Part shown: positions 57,529 to 64,000 of the stretch, one piece after another | Layout: every line of letters starts with the position of its first letter | Position numbering within the stretch: position 1 is the first letter of the stretch | NCBI GenBank assembly: GCA_009760855.2 | Contig: WPIO01000082.1 | Location: 560,001 to 624,000, forward strand | Source of the DNA: Cristatella mucedo | Lineage: Eukaryota > Bryozoa > Phylactolaemata > Cristatellidae | DNA length: 64,000 nucleotides | Direction of reading: 5' to 3' | Notes under the pieces: generated by a model | Database searches by the model: none | Told to the model about the DNA's origin: nothing | Seen by the model: the letters and a program-made list of their open reading frames with translations, nothing else | Translations under genes and position numbers: made by a program

Positions 57529-58442
57529 CTAGCAGCTGCCGTCTGTCCGACTGTGCGGCAGCAAAGCAGGATCCAAGAGTGCAACCGCTTCCGAATAATC
57601 CTCTCTTACTGCTGCTACTGCAGCGGTCGCATACCCTTGCGGCAGGCTCGCGCCTGCCACAGCCGAGCCGCCCTCGCTGGAGGCAGCTGCAGCAGCAGCA
57701 GAAGCGGTGCTGTGCTCTGGGGCGGCGGCCCGTGGCAGCAGCAGCAGCGGCACCACCTCTGCCGACGTCCTGTCGGGCAAAGGCGAGCGGCCAGTCCTGC
57801 GCGGAAACGTCACCTGCTTGTAATGTGGCACCAGCGGGAAGCCGTCGAGCGTGGTGACGAAGGAGGCCGACGGGTGAGCGCACCCGTCTATCAGATTACC
57901 CGACGAGTAGTTCCGGTGGCTGTAGAAGCGCCTGCGCAGCGGAGGCCTGCCGACGCCGCCACGGCCGGCCCCGAGGACGCCGTCCTTGCCGTCTTCGCCC
58001 TCGTCGAGCGAGTGGTGCCACTCGGTGGCTCCGAGCCGATCGTCATCCTCTTCCGGGTCGCCGCGATGCTGCTCACCATCGCTGTCGGCGGCCGGCGCAC
58101 CGCCAGAAAGCAGAGCGGCTTCGGAGGTCACTGGCAGAGCGACCGCGCCGAGCTGCCGATCAGCATGCGGCGAGTCCCTCGCCTGCCCGTTCAGAGAGGT
58201 GGCCGCCGCCGCGGATGGGCCATTGCTGCCTCCGCCGCCGCCGCCGCCTCGAGGCGTGGTCTTCGGCTCGCGTTCGAGCAGTGTGGCCTGTACGGCGGAA
58301 ATGTACTGAGCCCGCTTCACCTTGATGTACTGCACGTCGTCGACAGCCTTCACCGTGAAGTCGGGCACATAGGTGTGGTGCTTCGAGTAGGACAAGTCGG
58401 AAAGGCACAGCGCCGACGCTCGTGTGGAGCTCTCTCGGCCGC
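57529..58442 (-). CDS. CNNM: CNNM-family metal transport protein, last exon (C-terminal cytosolic tail)
   Basis: After a probable acceptor (gcctgtttttgaag) the reverse strand is open for about 304 codons to a TAG at 57529-57531. The first segment, SYSKHHTYVPDFTVKAVDD then VQYIKVKRAQYISAV, matches the conserved segment of CNNM proteins just after the CNBH domain ([28 protein letters not shown] type). Entry phase (2 nt) fits the upstream CNBH exon. The remainder is low complexity: Gly run, Ala/Ser-rich stretches, an acidic segment EEDDDRLGATEW, and a conserved-looking stretch RRRFYSHRNYSSGNL with SFVTTLDGFPLVPHYKQVTF. It is much longer than the tail after this motif in vertebrate CNNM2/4. An unseen intron in the GC-rich half, or another acceptor at 58458, is possible. 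Confidence 0.72.
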
Positions 58443-58599
58443 CTTCAAAAACAGGCAGGCGCACAGCTTCCGGAAGAGAGCCATACACAGCGTCCGGGGC
58501 CAACTCACACAGCATCCATGCTCCTCCCCCTCCCCCACAGCGCCCGGAGCTACTGCAAGCAGAGCAACGACGAAGAGACTGTGTCAGAGGCAGTTGCAA

Positions 58600-59395
58600 C
58601 GGTAATAATAATAGATATACATTTATATAGCGACCTAGGCAAACTACCAAGTTCCTGTCTAGTTACTTTACACATCCGGCAAAGGAAGCACGGCAATCGA
58701 TTAGTGATGACATAAGCAGCGTCAGCACGCATATGCACATAAAGAACACGTCACACAAACCCAGCAAATGCTGTCAAGAATAGGTGTTTTCAGCTTCTGT
58801 TTAAATTTCGTCAATTCGGGGGATGTTTTGACGTCAGTCGAGAGCAAGCTCCGGACTTTGCTAGCATACGAACCAAAGGCACAGTCTTCATAGGATTTGA
58901 GGTTGATTAAAAGCACAGCTAAACGACTTGAGATAGAAAAGCAGGTGGTGCGATGCCTGACCTAAGATTAGGAAGCAGGTCGGATAGGTACGCTAGAACA
59001 GGCAAGTCAAGGGACCTCAAAGTGAGTTACAGAACTTAAAAGTCTATATGCTGCTTGAAGGGGAGCCAGTGCAGGTCGGCTCGAAATTTGGAATAACAAT
59101 TATGTGGCAATTGCAACGTGTACCATATACAAGCCTGGCTATTGAGTTTTGCACCAACTGCAAGTGCCTTTTTGCCCAGGCAAAAATACCTGCAACTAGT
59201 GAGTTACAAAATCACAAACGCATGGGCCGGCTTAGCTGTGGTGTCCTTGTCTAAGCAGGTCAGCGATTTTTCAATACTATATCGCCGAAAGTAAATAGGC
59301 AAGCACATTTGACAGTGGGGCTGGTGTGGCCTTCTAGTACAAGGTGACTTTGAAACAGGCCGCCTAGACTTCGTGTAAATTGTACAGGAGGTATA
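58600..59395 (-). mobile_element. LINE family 1-related 3' fragment (diverged)
   Basis: Starts with ataataatag... and a diverged terminus (gcgacctaggcaaactaccaagttcctg), then RT C-terminal sequence (LKSYEDCAFGSYASKVRSLL) and gccagtgcaggtcggc. Ends at the SINE. Confidence 0.82.
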
Positions 59396-59556
59396 CTAGC
59401 CGATTCAACAGCCTCTTCTGTAGAGGGACAGAAGAGCCTTTATGGCCACCACCAACCCCTTGCAGTGGCGATAAAGAACTACCCACCACAGGATCCAAAC
59501 CCACGACATCGGGACTGAGGTTGAGAAAAGCAACCGCCTTACCTAGTGTGCCTCCC
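59396..59556 (-). mobile_element. tRNA-derived SINE, copy 7
   Basis: Plus text shows gattcaacagcctcttctgtagaggga, taaagaactacccaccacaggatccaaacccacgac and accgccttacctagtgtgcc, the inverse of the SINE consensus. Confidence 0.85.
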
Positions 59557-59654
59557 TTATCTGACCAGGCATAGAGGCCACCAGCTTCTGCATTGTGTCT
59601 TCTGCTGTAGCACATTCCACATAGCCTGATTAGGACTAAAAAGGTTGGCTACGG

Positions 59655-59840
59655 GTTTAGGCCAAACATTTTGCTTCGCCTCGCTGCCTGTCTGTATCCT
59701 TCCACAGTCGATCCATAGGGTTCAAATCAGATGACTGGCTGACTGGGTCACTGCACCGGCACCAACAACAAGGATTATTCAAAAAGTACTTGGCTGGCCT
59801 GGCAATGTGCATAGGGTCGTTGTCTTGCGGCCAAATGTAA
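59655..59840 (-). mobile_element. Tc1/mariner transposase remnant, minus strand
   Basis: The reverse strand encodes WPQDNDPMHIARPAKYFLNN, then SDPVSQSSDLNPMDRLWKD. This is the Tc1-family C-terminal signature: QQDNDPKHTSK, then SPDLNPIENLW. Only this C-terminal part is preserved. Confidence 0.75.
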
Positions 59841-59904
59841 CGATTCCCAAGCAGAGTATTTGAGTTGAAATTAAACTTGCTTCACCAACAATAACTCAAA
59901 GAAA

Positions 59905-59995
59905 GTATTTTTTGACGAATCCTTGTTGTTGGTGCTGGTAGGGGGGGGGGGGCTCAGCCAGTCGCCTGATTTGAACCCCCCCCCCCTAGAATGAG
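59905..59995 (+). mobile_element. Tc1/mariner remnant, plus strand, inverted to the previous one
   Basis: Plus strand ttttttgacgaatccttgttgttggtgctgg (read in parts) then agccagtcgcctgatttgaaccc repeats the same transposase stretch (SQSPDLNP) in opposite orientation. It includes G and C runs at 59941-59953 and 59987-59996. Confidence 0.7.
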
Positions 59996-60082
59996 TATTG
60001 AGAGGTGCCACAGGCAGCTGAGGCAAATGTGTTTGGCCTACACCAGTGGCCGACCTTTTCAGTAAAACTCAGGCTATATGGA

Positions 60083-60825
60083 ATGATGATAATAATAATA
60101 ATAATAATACAATTGATAAAGCACTGTCAGAGAACTCAATCTCTTACTAGGTGCTTTACATTTGCTGCAAAGGAAACACGATCGAATGGTGAGTAGTATC
60201 GTGCTTGATAAACAACATGAATAACATGGTTAGGGTGACTTGCACAGGGTCAGCATGCAAGTGTGGGTAGTGGCAGCATGCACAGTGTCAGCATGCATAA
60301 GCGCATAAAGGACGAATCACAGGGACCCACTAAATGCTGTCCTAAATAGGTGTTTTTAATTTCTCTTTAAATGTGGTCAAGTCAGGGGATGTCGTGACAC
60401 AAGTCGGGAGTGAGTTCCAGGCTTTGGGAGCATACGAACTAAATGCATGGTCTCCAAAGGATTTGAGGTTTGTACGAGGTATTGGTAAACTGTTGGATTC
60501 CGAAAAGTGGTTGATATGATGCTTGGCCTGGTGAGGGAGTAGATCTGAGAGATAGGCTGGAGCCAAAGAATGAAGGGACCCAAAAGTGAGCGACAAAACC
60601 TTAAAGTCGATGCGTTGCTCGACTGGGAGCCAGTGCAGGTAAGCGAGACGCGGTGATATGTGGCAACTGCGGAGCTCACGACAGACAAGCCTAGCTGCAG
60701 AGTTTTGCACCAGCTGTAAGCGCCTGATTGCACATGCCGGTAGGCCAGCAAGCAGTGAGGTACACCAGTCAAGACGGGATGTCACAAATGCAAGGACCAA
60801 GTTAGATGTGGTATGTGCTGCAGCA
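60083..60825 (-). mobile_element. LINE family 1, 3' end
   Basis: (TAA)n at 60085-60108, conserved terminus and 3' UTR, and an RT C-terminal frame at 60342-60881 with few breaks ([52 protein letters not shown]). One of the least decayed ends, 5'-truncated. Confidence 0.92.
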
Positions 60826-61079
60826 AGAGACAATACAGAAGCTGAGGGGGTCTCTATGCCTAGCCAGACAATGGGGGTCATGAAGAATCGTGGTGGGACG
60901 ACGTCACACTAAATGCATACATACCAGCAGCATATGTATTTGTTTTGGGGCTGTCAATAAATACTTTCCCGTGTTTTGCATAACTTTAGTATGCCTGGCA
61001 CTGAAGAAAACCCTCTCATTACCCGAATGAATTTACAGCCACAGCCTCGGCAGCCATACTTCGAGGATGTTTTGCTCCT

Positions 61080-61640
61080 GAAGCCGGGTTTACACTACGA
61101 GTCTTGCTTTCAACCTATTCTGTGCTAATTCGGTCTTACTTTTTGTGTAGTAAGTTTACAAGGTCAGTCTTTCTCTAAGTCTTGCTTCCTAACTGTTCTG
61201 CCCCCGAGTGTTTATGAAAAATTACTTTTTTTTGGGAGTAATAAAAAGGCCTTTCTCGCTTCACCTCAAGGTAAATTTTAACCTTCCACGATTGCTTTTA
61301 TCGCCTGCCATCTCACTATCTGATTCTTTTGTGACTAGATCGTAGATTCCCATAAACAAGGATTCTCGTGGAACGCCTCGATGATTTTGCCTTCGAGTCG
61401 TCTGCCATGCTTTTCAAAGCAATGAAGAAGGCATGCTCTTGACGGTGCTTATCATTGGTTGTTTGCCTGAGTCTTGCTTGAGTCTTGGCCAAGAAGTAGA
61501 ACCACGTTTGGCTGCTAAGTCTTCGTTAAGTCCTCCCGAAGTCTTGGAACACTTCCCCAGCATTGGTGACGTATACACCGAAGACTCAAGTAGGTAGGAT
61601 GCAGGTAGGAAGCAAGACTCACTGTGTAAACACCAGGCAG
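61080..61640. mobile_element. Probable MITE / non-autonomous DNA transposon
   Basis: Imperfect terminal inverted repeats: left gccgggtttacactacgagt and cttgctttcaacct; right, in inverse, gcctggtgtttacacagtga and gtcttgcttcctacct. About 35 bp each, about 560 bp apart. Internal subterminal repeats of aagtcttgctt. No ORF with similarity. Target-site duplication not clear. Confidence 0.65.
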
Positions 61641-62624
61641 TGCATATTTGTATGTTCGACAGGCAACAAATTCGGATGGCCGATACAATTTTTCAAAAGA
61701 CGTTAGGGCAAAGAGCGTGTCCTACGGATCATGATCAATCAGTTCAGAAGTAAAGTCCAATATGGACGTCTAAAAATGACTACCACGATATGGCTATCAT
61801 ACAAACGCGTTTGATCCGGCTCAACCATGGGCTGGCCAGGCCAGCCAGAGACCGAGCCAGGATTTTCATCTAGGAGGGGGCAATACTCGTAAGACTTTCA
61901 TTTTTAGGGCATGACCCACAAGCAATGAAAAATTATAGTGCACGATCATAGCATTTATTCGAAGCAAACTCGGCAGTTGCTCATCGAGTGGAAGCTGCAC
62001 TAATTTCGTCATTGGTGACAGTCAAAGGGGAGATGCGTAGGACTAGTAGGCGGCCTAGGTCGCTACCCGCTATGGAATCAAATATCTGCCTACTCCCTGC
62101 TCCACCACTGAGGCCAGCAAGCAGCCAAAAGGGGCCCAGTGCGGCAACAGAGTAATGTTGTCACCAGTAAGCCGGCATGTAACAATTACAGACAGGGACC
62201 ACATACCAACAGCCCCCCCCCCCCGACCTCCTCTGCGATCCAGCATCAGGTGATCATACCCACGGATAGGAGGAGCTCTGATAATTGGCAATACCCCCTT
62301 TTTCCCTGACCCAACGTAACTCGCTGACCTATTCAATAACTGCACCGCTTTAATAACCCAAAAATTGACACACCAGACGGTTAGCCGACTTCGGTTTCAG
62401 GGCAGAGACAGAGACGGGGGAAATCAGTAGCGTACCTCAGCGTGAAGCTTTTTCCGCTCTATCGGTTTGCAGACAACGGCCGAGCCCGAACTGATGTGTG
62501 CGGTAGAAGCAAGCTCGCACGACCGCGGATGCACGCACACGTGGCACCACACGAATCGCACGTGCTCGCCTTGGGGAGCCACTAGCAGAAACGGCGGTGG
62601 CGCCAGCAGAGACCGAGAGCTCAC
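61641..62624 (-). other. CNNM intron, unique sequence
   Basis: No exon or repeat recognised. A C-run at 62212-62224. Confidence 0.4.
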
Positions 62625-62873
62625 CTCCCGTGAGCAGCGCCTGACAGCCGAAGAACGTGAACGGCCCGCCCTCGAACGTCATGCAGTCTTTGCCCACCTC
62701 CACCAGGCAACGGCCCTGCAGTATCATGACGAAGTAGTCGGCCGGCTTGCCGGCGATGTAGATCAGGTTGTCAATGGACATCTCCTCGAACTTGTAAGTT
62801 ATGAAGATGTCCTGCTTGAGCAGCTTTTTCAGGACAGACGTCGAGATTAGCTCCTCCTTGAACGGCTCGACAC
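62625..62873 (-). CDS. CNNM: CNNM-family protein exon: cyclic-nucleotide-binding-homology (CNBH) domain
   Basis: The 249-nt exon has acceptor cctcgtacag and donor GTGAGC (2+246+1 nt). It encodes VEPFKEELISTSVLKKLLKQ, then YKFEEM, then LIYIAGKPADYFVMILQGR, LVEVGKDCMTFEGGPFTFFG and QALLTG. This is the diagnostic CNNM CNBH sequence (EPF...LLRLLKH...ELKFDE...[38 protein letters not shown] type). CNNM proteins are plasma-membrane or basolateral proteins linked to Mg2+ transport and regulated by PRL phosphatases. The CNBH domain dimerises and supports the CBS pair. The DUF21 membrane domain and the CBS domains were not seen up to position 64000 and must lie further right. Confidence 0.92.
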
Positions 62874-64000
62874 CTGTACGAGGGTGGAAGCTTGCCACTG
62901 CAGGATGAGCAAGACACCGCTCCGGAGCATGCTGCTCGGCAGCAGCTGCTTCGGCAGATGGCACAGACGCCAACAAGCGCTGTTCCAACCGGCAAGCCAC
63001 TGCCGCTGCCGATATGGCGGCTGCAAGACAAGCTTGGAAGGTGGCCAGTGGTAAAAACAAAAAATGTGTTCGCTCGGTCCACAGCCATATCGATACAGGG
63101 AGAGGGGGCCGGCAGTGGCACTGCCACAGCCGCTGCGCTTGGTTGGTCCGAGGCCGTTACACTAAGTTAGGGAATCTCAAGCTATTACCACCATCGGGTT
63201 TCAGCTAACGCCAACTCACACCGTTCGTATGCAACGACTACAGCCAACTGCAATTGATTGCCAAGTGCTTTTGATCCCAGCCAATTCGCATACAGCGAAA
63301 GCATTTTCGGCTGCTACCTGCTTCTCGATGCCCAACGATCGGAGCTGCTATGTGGCTGTCCCCTGCCGAAATCCAGCTGGTGGCAGAAATGCTGGCTTCT
63401 GGCTTCGACAGTCCCGGACTTGGCGATTGAAGTTGATACTTCGAGACGCATTGTCCCTCTCTCTAATTCACCTGTCTTGCAATCTCCTCCATTCACCTTA
63501 GGTGAGAGCCTACCACAGGGCTGCACGAGTGCACGTCCGGAGGAGTGGCTGACCTGGTGACTGACCTGCTGCACACCAACGCTCACAGGCACGAGCAATC
63601 AACAGCGTTTTATAGCTCCAGCGCTTCATTGCGCCAGGTAGGCAAACCATACTCGCCGGGCAGGCAGGCCTGCTGCCTTCACGAAGTCTGCTAGCCAAAA
63701 TGTATACAAGCGAATCCTCCAGCTCGGCTGCACGTGCCCCTAGGGGTTCAAGGGTCATGCTAGACTGCCAGACGGACTTTGCAGCCCTAGGTTTTTGGTG
63801 CAAAGGAGGCTTGATTAAGGCTGGAACCGGTGAGTGAAAAACTAGGACGAAAAGCTGAATCTCACAGCGATATAAAGTGCTCACCAAAACATTGTGTCCC
63901 AAATATCCATTCAGAAGGCACTCCGATCTGTATCGTTATCAGTCGGTATCACCAGGTACACACCACTTTCGGCCGTTCGGTGAGTCTGAGAGCTTGGGTT
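62874..64000 (-). other. CNNM intron, right edge
   Basis: The frame of the CNBH exon stays open upstream to 63060 but the homology stops at the acceptor (62874). No CBS or membrane-domain exon seen up to the window end. Confidence 0.45.

Larger units (their letters stand above)
58443..62624 (-). other. CNNM: CNNM intron with repeats
   Basis: The intron between the CNBH exon and the last exon is filled with a family 1 LINE fragment, a SINE, Tc1 remnants, a second family 1 LINE and a MITE, listed separately. No other coding exon was recognised in it. Confidence 0.65.

Noticed and set aside
57370-58605. 411-codon plus-strand open frame
   Set aside because: It is the antisense shadow of the GC-rich CNNM last exon. 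The minus strand has the CNNM motif and correct splice phase; the plus frame has no recognisable domain.

Overview
The window is animal nuclear DNA. It has intron-split genes with GT-AG junctions, CR1/L2-like LINEs, tRNA-derived SINEs, a Tc1-type transposon remnant, long dinucleotide microsatellites and a satellite array. The phylum cannot be fixed from sequence alone. No prokaryotic or viral gene was recognised.

Two conserved genes are present, both on the minus strand and both incomplete. (1) From about 34.7 kb down to 2.4 kb lies a gene for a class IA PI3-kinase regulatory subunit (p85 type). Thirteen exons could be placed, and twelve of the thirteen follow one another with matching splice phases and continuous domain homology. 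Read 5' to 3' they encode an SH3 domain, a cysteine/histidine exon that looks like the end of a C1 domain, a SAM domain over two exons, a full canonical C1 (phorbol-ester/DAG-type) zinc finger over two exons, a RhoGAP/BH domain over five exons, a proline-rich linker and the first part of the N-terminal SH2 domain. The iSH2 and cSH2 parts lie off the left edge. The SAM and C1 modules are absent from the vertebrate p85 proteins, so this is the most interesting biology in the window. (2) At 57.5-62.9 kb are two exons of a CNNM-family (cyclin M/CorC) metal-transport protein: the CNBH domain and a long, low-complexity C-terminal tail. Its membrane and CBS domains must lie beyond the right edge.

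The rest is repeats. LINE family 1 has a 3' end with a conserved hairpin followed by (ATT)n. It occurs as many fragments, the longest at 52.7-55.0 kb, with a degraded plus-strand copy at 6.5-9.95 kb. LINE family 2 occurs at 1-1.0, 7.7-8.3, 17.3-17.7, 19.2-19.6 and 44.7-45.4 kb. Seven copies of one tRNA-like SINE were found. The interval between the two genes (35-57 kb) holds a diverged tandem satellite of about 167 bp (37.2-40.3 kb), an unclassified 0.6-0.7 kb repeat in two direct copies, and a 1.7 kb foldback element whose arms carry degenerate TTTAGGG-like repeats and the same small ORF. A probable MITE lies at 61.1-61.6 kb and two inverted Tc1 remnants at 59.65-60.0 kb.

Most other open frames are shadows of repeats, such as (GA)n read as Arg-Glu or Leu-Ser.
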